A stretch of DNA of 64,000 nucleotides from Shewanella benthica (lineage in GTDB: Bacteria; Pseudomonadota; Gammaproteobacteria; Enterobacterales; Shewanellaceae), in NCBI GenBank assembly GCA_023284085.1, contig JAKVHY010000027.1:1-64000 (forward strand), written 5' to 3'. The position numbers and the translations under genes were made by a program. The notes beneath the pieces were generated by a model. That model did not search any database and was not told where the DNA came from. It saw only the letters and a list, made by a program, of their open reading frames with translations. Positions 1-8,451 of the stretch are shown here, piece by piece; position 1 is the first letter of the stretch, and every line of letters begins with the position of its first letter.

Positions 1-23
1 AAGCTTGAGAAACTTGCATAAAA

Positions 24-53
24 AATCCGAGACCTAGAGATAGGACTCGGATT
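24..53 (-). terminator. Rho-independent terminator, leftward
   Basis: Arms AATCCGAG (24-31) and CTCGGATT (46-53) pair, and an inner CCTA/TAGG stem extends the hairpin after one A-A mismatch. Read on the minus strand the hairpin is followed by a run of T, so it would stop leftward transcripts, probably that of the peptidase gene ending at 337. Confidence 0.65.
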
Positions 54-110
54 CTGAAGCATCTAGAAGATCAGTCAACCGATCGATAAATCACTAAATG
101 ATCGGCATTA

Positions 111-131
111 AGCCCTTGGGCTGGTTTTTTT
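111..131 (+). terminator. Rho-independent terminator, rightward
   Basis: AGCCC/GGGCT hairpin followed by GG and seven T. It would end a rightward transcript entering from outside the left edge. Confidence 0.6.
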
Positions 132-336
132 GTATAGGGACATACTTATACCCGGTGACCATGGATGGTCAATGAGGGTATTTATGTCTGGAAAAATCTA
201 AGCTGTAAGTCCCAAGATAAAGCTAAAACCCTAAAGACTCAGCTCTTATTTACCACTTAAAACTTATCGCTTACTGCTTAGGCCCTAGCTCGAAGCCCGA
301 GTCTAGAACCTTATTTCAACTTTTTACTTCAGCACT
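132..336. other. intergenic, no gene seen
   Basis: I see no credible coding region here. The end (about 280-310) is rich in CTAG-containing words (CCTAGCTCGAAG, GTCTAGAACC), like several other gene-end intergenic stretches in this window. Confidence 0.5.
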
Positions 337-2604
337 TTATTTTAACTCTCTCTCGAGAAAATCGGTCAGTGAACGATACAAATGCGTTCTCACTTTTTCG
401 CCGCGCATCGAGTGCTTTGACCCCGGATAATCTATCATTTGAAATAGCTTACCCTCATCCTGCAACGCCTTATACACCTTGGTACTGTTCTCAAAAAGTA
501 CATTGTCATCGGCCATGCCGTGATACATCAGCAAGCCAGATTGATAGCCTTTCACATATGGCAGTACGCTGCTGGCCTCATAGCCTTCGGCATTCTGTTG
601 CGGATGGCCAAGATAACGCTCGGTGTAATGGGTGTCATATAAGGCCCAGTCAGTCACTGGCGCACCAGAGATGGCAGCCTTAAAGTAATCTGGCGCCTTA
701 AACAAACCCATCAAGGCCATATAGCCGCCATAGCTGTGGCCGTACAAAGCGATGTTATCGCTGTCAACAAAAGGCAGTGTGCGCAGGTAATCGACGCCGG
801 CTTTCTGGTCATTAACTTCCGCTTCGCCTAAGTGCTGATAGATCACATGCTCAAATTGAGTCCCACGGTGCGCCGAACCTCGGTTATCGAGCTGGAACAC
901 GATATAACCTTGCTGGAGTAAATACTGAGTGAAGTAATCGTGCTCGCTCCAACTGTTGACGACTAACTGGGCATGGGGGCCACCGTAGACTCGAACAACC
1001 ACAGGATACTGCTTGTCGGCGCTAAAATTAGTCGGTTTAAACAAACGATATTGCAGCGCTTGGCCATCTTCTGCTTTGACCTGACCAAACTCAGGTAACT
1101 GCCACAATCCGAAGAAGGGATAGAGAGGGTGACTCTTATTCACCTTGTTCTCTTCTACCCAAGCGAGTTGCTGACCCTTATCACCATGTAGGCTGATCTG
1201 CGGCGGTTGTGACAAACTGCTAAAATAGTCCAGATAAACCGCTTCATTCTCGGCAAATACAGGTGAGTGCATACCGCTTCGCTGACTAATATTCTCGACT
1301 TCACCACCGTTTAAAGACACGCGATAAAGATGTTTTTCGGTAACCAGAGTTTTACGGCCGGTAAAGTAGATCCATCCCGTTTTCTCATCCACCAGCTCGA
1401 CTTCATCGACGGTCCAGTCTCCCGATGTCAGCTGCTTGTTCACCTTGCCATCCAGCCCTATCAGATACAGGTGATTGAAACCATCACGCTCCGAGGCCCA
1501 AATGAAGCTCTCTTGCTGCTTTAAGAAATACAGGTCGTTATTTAGATTCACCCAGGCGTCACTGCGCTCTTCGACTAAAACCCTAGATTTATCGATCTGA
1601 GCAAGGGACACCACTCTGAGATCTAAGGTTTGCTGATCTCGGCTCTGCCATTGATAGGATAATCGCTTACTATCGGGCAACCAGTTAACTCTGGGCAGAT
1701 AAATATCTTGCTCTTTACCAAGGTCGACCCAGCTTTTCTTCTGGTCGGCGAGTGTCACCACGGCTAATTTAATCGTGACATTATTCTTACCCGCATAGGG
1801 ATACCTTTGCTCGGTTAACTTGATACCATCGGCATAGATCTCATTGCGAGTCACCAACTCAACGCCAGACTCATCGATACGGGTATAGGCGATGGCCGAC
1901 TCATCCGGAGACCACCAGTAGCCAGTCATGCGGTCCATCTCTTCTTGCGCGACGAACTCGGCCATAGCATTTTTTATCGCCCCGCCGCCATCAGTAGTCA
2001 TGGCGGTTAGCTTGCTGGTTTTCAGCTCTAGGACGAACAGATTTTGATCTCGTACAAAAGAGACATAATTTCCCTTAGGAGATAAACGAGCATCGGTGAC
2101 AAAGCCTTCCCCCGTAGGTAGCAAGTTTACTTCGGCATCATCAACTGAGAAATAATAAAGCACGCCAGAGGCTGGAATGAGTATGGCCTGGCTATCATCA
2201 GACCAGAAATACTCCATGATCCCCTGACCATATATGCGTTGGCGCTCTCGCCTTGCCTTCTCTTCATCAGAAAGCTCGCCTATGGTGAGCTTATCCGCAT
2301 CGAGTAATATCGACTGCTTACCACTGGCCACATCCATCTGCCACAAGTCATAGAAATATTGATCATCTTTACGTCCGGCAAGATAGGTCACTCTTTTACC
2401 GTCGGGTGAAAGCTTAAGCCCCCTGGGACTCGTGCCAGCCAATGCGGGGGAAGCGTATAACCTTTCGATGCTCAGAGGCGTAGCCCCTCCCTCGAGTGAG
2501 CGCTCTTTTTCTGCATTGGTCGTACTGGTGATTGTCGAGCAAGCTGTATTTGATAGAATCATAGGAACCGCCAATAGCGCTGATGTCATCCATTTTATTG
2601 TCAT
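337..2604 (-). CDS. S9 family peptidase, DPP-IV type lipoprotein
   Basis: Serine peptidase of the prolyl oligopeptidase family, expected to release dipeptides from peptide N-termini in the envelope. The product has an N-terminal beta-propeller (DPPIV_N-like, about residues 50-480) and a C-terminal alpha/beta hydrolase domain. The nucleophile lies in GHSYGGYM (Ser about 624), the Asp in MADDNV (about 700) and the His in GSKHSM (about 731). The double-Glu region is visible as FVAQEEMDRMTGYWWSPDE, typical of DPP-IV. An upstream in-frame ATG at 2715 exists, but the ATG at 2604 has AGGA about 8 nt upstream and opens a lipoprotein-like signal with a Cys in SNTAC, so I use it (755 aa). It is divergent from fbp. 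Sure of family; substrate not known. Confidence 0.9.
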   Translation of the reverse strand: MTIKWMTSALLAVPMILSNTACSTITSTTNAEKERSLEGGATPLSIERLYASPALAGTSPRGLKLSPDGKRVTYLAGRKDDQYFYDLWQMDVASGKQSILLDADKLTIGELSDEEKARRERQRIYGQGIMEYFWSDDSQAILIPASGVLYYFSVDDAEVNLLPTGEGFVTDARLSPKGNYVSFVRDQNLFVLELKTSKLTAMTTDGGGAIKNAMAEFVAQEEMDRMTGYWWSPDESAIAYTRIDESGVELVTRNEIYADGIKLTEQRYPYAGKNNVTIKLAVVTLADQKKSWVDLGKEQDIYLPRVNWLPDSKRLSYQWQSRDQQTLDLRVVSLAQIDKSRVLVEERSDAWVNLNNDLYFLKQQESFIWASERDGFNHLYLIGLDGKVNKQLTSGDWTVDEVELVDEKTGWIYFTGRKTLVTEKHLYRVSLNGGEVENISQRSGMHSPVFAENEAVYLDYFSSLSQPPQISLHGDKGQQLAWVEENKVNKSHPLYPFFGLWQLPEFGQVKAEDGQALQYRLFKPTNFSADKQYPVVVRVYGGPHAQLVVNSWSEHDYFTQYLLQQGYIVFQLDNRGSAHRGTQFEHVIYQHLGEAEVNDQKAGVDYLRTLPFVDSDNIALYGHSYGGYMALMGLFKAPDYFKAAISGAPVTDWALYDTHYTERYLGHPQQNAEGYEASSVLPYVKGYQSGLLMYHGMADDNVLFENSTKVYKALQDEGKLFQMIDYPGSKHSMRGEKVRTHLYRSLTDFLERELK

Positions 2605-2842
2605 TATTATGTCCTGGATCTGAATGTAATTACCGCATGTCGAAAACTCGCTAGCGACATAAATATCGCTGACATTGTGCACTAAAGTCAGCAGAAACTG
2701 AAACACACAGCCCAAGTTATAACTTGCCGCTATCCTACGCTGAAAAAAAGTTCAATCTCAGGTATGATCGCGCCAAATAAGAACACTCACATTTGACCCG
2801 ATCTCAAACTCGAGCTCAGCTCGAACTTGTATAGGAAATAAC

Positions 2843-3832
2843 ATGCAGACTTTGGCCCAAAACCTGAAATCACAAGGCATCAATGCCTCTCTGACTCAGC
2901 TTATTCACACCTTAGCGAACACCTCTAAAGAGATAAGCCATGCCGTTCGTCACGGTGCTCTTGCCGGCGTACTCGGAACCACAGAACATGAAAATGTTCA
3001 GGGTGAAACCCAAAAGAAGCTGGATGTTATTACTAACGATATGCTCAAAGATGCGCTGGATAAGGACGATACTGTCCGTGGTCTGGCATCTGAAGAGGAA
3101 GACTTTATCGTCGAAGCAGGTGCTAAGGGTGACTATCTGGTCTGTTTCGATCCATTAGATGGCTCATCGAATATCGACATTAACTCGCTAGTGGGTACCA
3201 TCTTCTCGATACTTCCAGCCCCCGAAGGCGAACTCAGTGAGCAAAGCTTCTTGCAAGCCGGTCGCAAGCAAGTGGCAGCCGGTTATGTCTTATATGGTCC
3301 TTCGACTATGTTGGCTCTCACCACAGGTAAAGGTGTGCAGTTATTTACCTTAAACCCAGAAACCAACGAATACCTGTTAACCACAGAAGCCATGTCTATC
3401 AGTAAAGACACGGCTGAGTTTGCCATCAACATGTCTAACCAGCGTTTCTGGGAAGCCCCGATGCAGACTTATATTGCCGATCTATTGCTTGGCACCATAG
3501 GTCCGAGAGAAAAAGCCTTCAACATGCGCTGGATAGCAGCCATGGTCGGCGACGTGCATCGTGTGCTGTCACGCGGTGGTATTTTCACTTACCCTAGCGA
3601 CAATAAGAACCCAGAGAAGCCATACAAGCTTAGATTGATGTATGAAGCAAACCCTATGGCATTCTTAGTCGAGCAAGCGGGTGGCAAGGCCTCCACCGGC
3701 TATGAAACCATCATGGATATCGAGCCAAGTGAAATTCACCAGCGCGTAGCCGTTATTTTAGGCTCGGCTAACGAAGTCGATACTTGTCTTGAGTATCATG
3801 ACGTCGATTACAGTGAAGAGCCTGAGGTTTAA
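2843..3832 (+). CDS. fbp: fructose-1,6-bisphosphatase class 1
   Basis: Hydrolyses fructose 1,6-bisphosphate to fructose 6-phosphate in gluconeogenesis, in the cytoplasm. The 329-aa length matches class 1 FBPases. The metal-binding signature FDPLDGSSNID and the upstream acidic SEEEDF are present, with the substrate-side segment LRLMYEANPMAFLVEQAGG near the C-terminus. AGGAA lies about 6 nt before the ATG. It is a single-gene unit, closed by a hairpin terminator at 3914-3936; a heptamer tandem repeat lies between stop and terminator. Confidence 0.96.
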   Translation: MQTLAQNLKSQGINASLTQLIHTLANTSKEISHAVRHGALAGVLGTTEHENVQGETQKKLDVITNDMLKDALDKDDTVRGLASEEEDFIVEAGAKGDYLVCFDPLDGSSNIDINSLVGTIFSILPAPEGELSEQSFLQAGRKQVAAGYVLYGPSTMLALTTGKGVQLFTLNPETNEYLLTTEAMSISKDTAEFAINMSNQRFWEAPMQTYIADLLLGTIGPREKAFNMRWIAAMVGDVHRVLSRGGIFTYPSDNKNPEKPYKLRLMYEANPMAFLVEQAGGKASTGYETIMDIEPSEIHQRVAVILGSANEVDTCLEYHDVDYSEEPEV

Positions 3833-3837
3833 CTGAA

Positions 3838-3900
3838 GGTTCTAGGTTCTAGGTTCTAGGTTCTAGGTTCTAGGTTCTAGGTTCTAGGTTCTAGGTTCTA
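3838..3900. repeat. perfect 9 x 7-bp tandem repeat (GGTTCTA)
   Basis: Nine exact copies of GGTTCTA follow each other without a mismatch, starting 6 nt after the fbp stop codon and ending just before the fbp terminator. The transcript would carry it in the 3' UTR. Seven-base perfect arrays are prone to slippage, so copy number probably varies between strains (inference). Confidence 0.97.
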
Positions 3901-3913
3901 GCAAAATATTAAA

Positions 3914-3936
3914 AGTCGCTTTAAGCGGCTTTTTTT
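3914..3936 (+). terminator. fbp Rho-independent terminator
   Basis: AGTCGC/GCGGCT stem (one G-T pair) with a TTTAA loop, followed by seven T. Confidence 0.8.
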
Positions 3937-3987
3937 ATGAGCTTGCTATGAGATTGGGTTGGGTATTTCGCTAAAGGTAAGATAAAA

Positions 3988-4018
3988 AAATACCGCTACC
4001 TTTCGGGTAACGGTATTT
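3988..4018 (-). terminator. fccA Rho-independent terminator
   Basis: AAATACCG and CGGTATTT arms, with an inner TACC/GGTA pairing. On the minus strand a T-rich run follows, about 75 nt beyond the fccA stop. Confidence 0.7.
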
Positions 4019-4093
4019 GGGTGATGGGGCAAACTGTGGGGTCTAAACAGCTTGCCTCTTGCTTAGTGCAAGTTTTTTAAAAGAGTCTTAGAA

Positions 4094-5884
4094 CTATTTC
4101 TTGGAGTACTTAGCCGCCTCTTCGCCGGCGAGTCTACCGAAGGTGATAATATCAGAGATGGCATTACCACCCAGACGGTTAGCGCCATGTAAGCCACCGG
4201 TCACTTCACCGGCACCATATAAGCCAGGAATGACTTGCTTCTTGGCATCTAAGATTTCGGCCTTAGTATCTATCTTCACCCCACCCATGGTGTGATGAAC
4301 GCCAGGAGTCACTTCGACAGCATAGTAGTTACCTTCGTTCAGAGCACGAGGCAAGTTAGGACGTCCAAAATCTGTATCCTTACCACTGGTCACTAAGCTG
4401 TTATAACGAGCGACAGTTTCGGTCAGTGCCTTGCCATCGATATTTTCAAGTTTACCTAGCTTCACCAGCGAATCAGCCGTTGGCACGATACCTAGGCCGA
4501 TATATTTTTCGATCTTCTTCAGCGACTTACGTACCGAGTCATCGAAAATCAAGAAGGCAGTCTTACCCGTTTGCGCTAAGATCGCCGCCGCCGCTTTATC
4601 ACGGGTGGTGATCTCATTGACGAAACGCTTACCTTCACGGTTAACTAAGATAGCACCATTACCGCGCACCGCTTCAGTCACCATCACGCCACCTTTAACG
4701 GACAAGGTAGGATGGGCCTGAATGTATTGCAGATCTTGCATCGCAGCGCCAGCATTAGCGGCGACATCTAAACCATCACCTGTGGCGCCGGGTTGGTTAG
4801 TCGACACGAAGCCCTTCAACTTGGGATCCAGCTTGGCGACACGCTCGTTATTCTTGGCGAAGCCACCGGTTGCTAGGATAACCGCGTCGGCCTTGATCCA
4901 GTAGTAGCCCTTGTACATGCCTTTAACCAGCAGGCCTCTCACCTTACCTGAATCATCTTTGAGGATCTCGACTCCGCGGGTGTTCATGCGCATATCGATA
5001 TCACGCTTAACGGCGTTATCATATAGCACCTGGATCACATGAGCTCCCACGCCCGCACCACCGGAAGGACGGTGAGTACGGTTAACCGATGCGCCGCCCA
5101 TGCGGCCAACATCACTCAAGTCTGCGCCCATACCCGTCATCCAATCGACCGAGGCCTTAGAGTGAGACACCAGCACATCTACAAGAGCCGGATCGTTAAG
5201 ATCACGCCCCCCCTTCATGGTGTCTTTAGTCATTAACTCAAGACTATCTTCGATACCTTTAGCTTTTTGTTGATCCGTCCATGCGGCATTCATACCACCA
5301 GCAGCCAACTTGGCATTACCACCGATGACAGGTTCTTTTTCAATGAGGATAACCGATGCGCCATTGTCATGGGCCGATACAGAAGCTGAGAAGCCCGCGC
5401 CACCAGAGCCGACTACGACCACATTGACTGTATCCTGTGGCGCCATGGCTAATGCCGTTTCACGCTCAGACTTATCTTTAGCAAGCTCGGCAATGCTTGA
5501 CTCGTGACGCTCCCATTTACCCGCGTACGGCATGTTGAAATCGAAGCTATGACAAGAATCACAATAGACCATAGATTGTTCATGAGCACTGTGACAGGTC
5601 GTACAGGCTATTTCACCAGGGAAGTGAGAGTCATGGGCGTTATAGTGCTCATGCTTAGTATCTTGAGCGACTTCGTCCATAGTGCCATGACAAGATACAC
5701 ACTGGGCGTTCTCGTGACTCAAACTATCGTTAGATAGCTCGCCATCCGGGGTATGGCAGCTTTCACACTCTTGGCTTTCACCATGGAAATCGGCAAGCGT
5801 ATCGGCAGCCATAGTATTAACAGTGAAACCCGCAGTGCCTAGTAATGTGGCCAGGCAAATAGCACTTTTCAATTTTTTCATCAC
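4094..5884 (-). CDS. fccA: periplasmic tetraheme flavocytochrome c fumarate reductase
   Basis: Reduces fumarate to succinate in the periplasm during anaerobic respiration, taking electrons from CymA-type quinol dehydrogenases. The 596-aa protein has a Sec signal peptide (cleavage near TMA-AD, residue 26), then four CxxCH heme sites at residues 40-44, 62-66, 94-98 and 108-112, then an FAD domain opening with GSGGAGFSAS (about 159). Fumarate-site residues known from Shewanella FccA are all visible: His in QAHPT, TEAVRG, Arg in TTRDK, HHTMGG, and Arg in GANRLGG. This favours fumarate over urocanate as substrate, and no FMN-binding domain is fused. It is transcribed alone, divergent from the sensor kinase at 6397, with a palindrome 64 nt upstream of the start. 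Confidence 0.94.
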   Translation of the reverse strand: MMKKLKSAICLATLLGTAGFTVNTMAADTLADFHGESQECESCHTPDGELSNDSLSHENAQCVSCHGTMDEVAQDTKHEHYNAHDSHFPGEIACTTCHSAHEQSMVYCDSCHSFDFNMPYAGKWERHESSIAELAKDKSERETALAMAPQDTVNVVVVGSGGAGFSASVSAHDNGASVILIEKEPVIGGNAKLAAGGMNAAWTDQQKAKGIEDSLELMTKDTMKGGRDLNDPALVDVLVSHSKASVDWMTGMGADLSDVGRMGGASVNRTHRPSGGAGVGAHVIQVLYDNAVKRDIDMRMNTRGVEILKDDSGKVRGLLVKGMYKGYYWIKADAVILATGGFAKNNERVAKLDPKLKGFVSTNQPGATGDGLDVAANAGAAMQDLQYIQAHPTLSVKGGVMVTEAVRGNGAILVNREGKRFVNEITTRDKAAAAILAQTGKTAFLIFDDSVRKSLKKIEKYIGLGIVPTADSLVKLGKLENIDGKALTETVARYNSLVTSGKDTDFGRPNLPRALNEGNYYAVEVTPGVHHTMGGVKIDTKAEILDAKKQVIPGLYGAGEVTGGLHGANRLGGNAISDIITFGRLAGEEAAKYSKK

Positions 5885-5947
5885 ATCTCCTCACAGTTAA
5901 ACCTAGCAATCTTTGTTGCCCTGGCTAACAGCTCATATCTATAGTTT

Positions 5948-5973
5948 CTGAATCCAACACGTGTTGAATTCAG
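5948..5973. promoter_or_regulatory. 26-bp near-perfect palindrome, candidate operator of fccA
   Basis: The left half CTGAATCCAACAC and right half GTGTTGAATTCAG are reverse complements except at one position, with CACGTG at the centre. It lies 64-89 nt upstream of the fccA start codon, in the divergent region shared with the two-component system. The binding protein is unknown. Confidence 0.6.
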
Positions 5974-6130
5974 ATATCATTAACTCACTAATTCATGCCA
6001 ATATTCTTCCTTAAATTACCGGCACTCAAGCGAAAGCCTTGGCGAAGATGCAGAAATATAATCCGCTTCACAGGCCAGTCTTGGCGCCATGCAAGGATGC
6101 ATAAATCCACAGCCAGTTATGCAATTTTGC

Positions 6131-6227
6131 ATGGGAGATGGATGCAGAGATCACACATTATTGATGCAACTGATACCAAGCTAAATCAGATTCGAAACAC
6201 TTGATAAAAGTTAGCGAAAAATGTCAG
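6131..6227. repeat. direct repeat copy 1 (97 bp) upstream of sensor kinase
   Basis: Begins ATGGGAGATGGATGCAGAG and ends ATGTCAG. It matches 6246-6342 over its whole length with scattered substitutions and no length change. The bases before each copy (AGTTATGCAATTTTGC versus AGTTGCCACTTTTTA) are also related, giving a period of 115 bp. Confidence 0.9.
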
Positions 6228-6245
6228 CACAGTTGCCACTTTTTA

Positions 6246-6342
6246 ATGGGAGATAGATGCAGAGATCACACATTATTGATGTAAGTGACACTTAGCTAAA
6301 TTAGACTCGAAATAAGTGATAAAAGTGAGTAACCAATGTCAG
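6246..6342. repeat. direct repeat copy 2 (97 bp) upstream of sensor kinase
   Basis: Second copy of the element at 6131-6227, beginning ATGGGAGATAGATGCAGAG and ending ATGTCAG. It ends about 55 nt before the kinase start, so the duplication carries promoter-proximal DNA twice. Confidence 0.9.
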
Positions 6343-6396
6343 GAATCTAGGCTGACAACACAGTTCCATCAAGGCTTACCATGCTAATCTCAGCCC

Positions 6397-8451
6397 ATGA
6401 AATACCTATGCCCTATAACAGGTCTACTTTGCCTACTATGCTCCGTGTTTAGCACTGCCGTTGAGGCTTGGCAGACAGATGAGAATATCATTTTTGGTGT
6501 CCACTCTAAGACGGCGCCATTGGAGTGGCGCAATAACGGCGTCGACCAGGGCTTTAATTTAGAATTAATGAGCCGCATCGGCCAGATGATCGGTAAGCGC
6601 ATTGTTGTCAGACGCAAGACATTCCAACAACTGCTAGCAGATGTTCATGACGACACCAGTCCCATCGATGTAATTGCGGTCGTAAGCCCGGTAACCATAG
6701 ACAGGCAGCTCAGCCAATCCGATCCCATCTATGCCACACATGCCAAAGCATATACCTTGCAAGGAAAAGAATTTATTCATGGATGGCATGACCTTGCTGG
6801 TAAGCGTGTAGCAATAAAAAAAGGCGCCTTCGTCGACGTATATATAACGGGGCAAGCTCAGGAGTTTATTCGAGTCGATGTCGATCTCTACGAAACCGGT
6901 TTTCAGCAGTTAATCTCAGGAGATGTCGATATAGTGCTGGCGGAGAACTTTGTCGCCAGACGTTTAATGCCGCACTATCCGTCTATAAGAAGCTCCAGTG
7001 ACCCCTTGATATATGGTGCATTTAATTTTGTTAGTAACCACTATAATGCCCAGCTCATGGCCGAGATAAACGATGCTCTCAGGCAGCTTAAACTGTCCGG
7101 GGAATACGATCGCTTAGTGAATAAGTGGTTCGGCACAGGCCGAGAAAAAGTCGACCTGTCCAATGCCCAGCAAAGAATGTTCTGGTTAGCGATATTAATC
7201 AGCATCATCTCGGCATTAGGCATGTTGCTTACCGGCTATATCAGTCGAAGTCTGCATAAAAGGACCCAAGCACTCAACCTTGAGCTGGCTCAACGAAAGC
7301 GCGCAGAGCATCAGATATCCAGCCTTTCTAAGCAGTTTCAATCGGTACTCGATGGCATCCCTCACGGCGTCACTCTGCTTAATCGGCAATGTGAGAGGTT
7401 ATGGAGCAACGATAACAACAACGAACTGCTGTCCAGTACCGAGTTCCACTTTACGCATGGCGACACCTTCAACCTCAACTCAAGCTTAGTCACTGTGCTT
7501 GAAAGCCAAAAATCTCTTATTGCCGATATGATATATCGAGATCAATTTTGGCAGTTACAGCTCCACCCCATAGGAAACGATCAAGCCGTTATCCTCCTAG
7601 AAGAAGCCACCGAGCAGCATAACCTCAGGCAAGCCAATGATGAAGCCAGTCGACTCGCCTCGTTGGGAGAATTGTCTGCCGGGATCGCACACGAGATCAA
7701 CAACCCAACGGGGATCATCATCCACTCTATTGCCTTTTTTAATCATGCCCTTAAAGATCTACAACAGGCTGCAGATGCTTATCAGAAACAGAATCCATTC
7801 TGGTTAATTGCAGGCCTAGATCCAAACCGCGCCATGACTGAACTACAACTCAGTAGCTTGACCATAGAGGAAGGGGCTAAGCGGATAAGTCGTATCGTTA
7901 ACGATCTCAAGCGTTATGCCTTACCGACAGTCACCACAGAGCATCAGCTATTAAACCTAAACGAAGTGGTTAAGGTATCCCTGAGATTAACGGCTAATCA
8001 GAGCAAGATATTCAGGCTCATCACTCAGTTAAATGAGCCCGCGCCTATGATCATGGGTGATGCTCAGCAGCTGCATCAGGTATTAATCAACTTGATCCAA
8101 AATGCCTGTCACGCATGTAATCCTGCCACAGGAGATGACTCCGACAGTGACACAATCTCAATTGAAACCAGCACATCGGCAGATGGGGTCAGCTTAACCA
8201 TCAAAGATACGGGAACGGGCATGGATAGCGCCACGCTGCAGCGCATCACTGAACCATTCTTTACCACTCGACGATCCTGTGGTGGCAGTGGATTGGGCCT
8301 GTCTGTTTGTAGCCGCATAATCAAGGAGCATAGGGCGGAGATGCAGTTTAGTTCTCGCCTCGGCCAGGGAACCAGTATCAAAATTCAATTTTTATCCGTA
8401 TCTGATTCAATCAAGGCACTCAAATTACACTCATTGGAGCAAGACACGTGA
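6397..8451 (+). CDS. sensor histidine kinase with periplasmic solute-binding domain
   Basis: Membrane histidine kinase of 684 aa. A signal segment (about 1-24) precedes a bacterial family-3 solute-binding domain (about 30-250, with IIFGVHSKTAPLEW), then one transmembrane helix (about 265-285), a PAS-like linker, and the kinase core. The H-box is GIAHEINNP with His432. The N-box (LINLIQNACHA), G1 (DTGTGMD) and G2 (GGSGLGLSV) are intact, so it should be active. It overlaps the next gene by 4 nt (GTGA) and so is co-translated with its regulator. The ligand is not readable; the divergent fccA suggests a C4-dicarboxylate or anaerobic signal (inference). The ribosome binding site before the ATG is weak. 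Confidence 0.9.
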   Translation: MKYLCPITGLLCLLCSVFSTAVEAWQTDENIIFGVHSKTAPLEWRNNGVDQGFNLELMSRIGQMIGKRIVVRRKTFQQLLADVHDDTSPIDVIAVVSPVTIDRQLSQSDPIYATHAKAYTLQGKEFIHGWHDLAGKRVAIKKGAFVDVYITGQAQEFIRVDVDLYETGFQQLISGDVDIVLAENFVARRLMPHYPSIRSSSDPLIYGAFNFVSNHYNAQLMAEINDALRQLKLSGEYDRLVNKWFGTGREKVDLSNAQQRMFWLAILISIISALGMLLTGYISRSLHKRTQALNLELAQRKRAEHQISSLSKQFQSVLDGIPHGVTLLNRQCERLWSNDNNNELLSSTEFHFTHGDTFNLNSSLVTVLESQKSLIADMIYRDQFWQLQLHPIGNDQAVILLEEATEQHNLRQANDEASRLASLGELSAGIAHEINNPTGIIIHSIAFFNHALKDLQQAADAYQKQNPFWLIAGLDPNRAMTELQLSSLTIEEGAKRISRIVNDLKRYALPTVTTEHQLLNLNEVVKVSLRLTANQSKIFRLITQLNEPAPMIMGDAQQLHQVLINLIQNACHACNPATGDDSDSDTISIETSTSADGVSLTIKDTGTGMDSATLQRITEPFFTTRRSCGGSGLGLSVCSRIIKEHRAEMQFSSRLGQGTSIKIQFLSVSDSIKALKLHSLEQDT

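Noticed and set aside
3838..3900. CRISPR array
   Set aside because: Units are 7 bp without spacers; it is a simple tandem repeat.
4094..5884. Urocanate reductase (UrdA)
   Set aside because: Active-site motifs match fumarate reductase and there is no fused FMN-binding domain.
5995..6204. 69-codon open frame upstream of the sensor kinase
   Set aside because: It lies in the repeat-bearing divergent promoter region, has no ribosome binding site and no protein-like composition.
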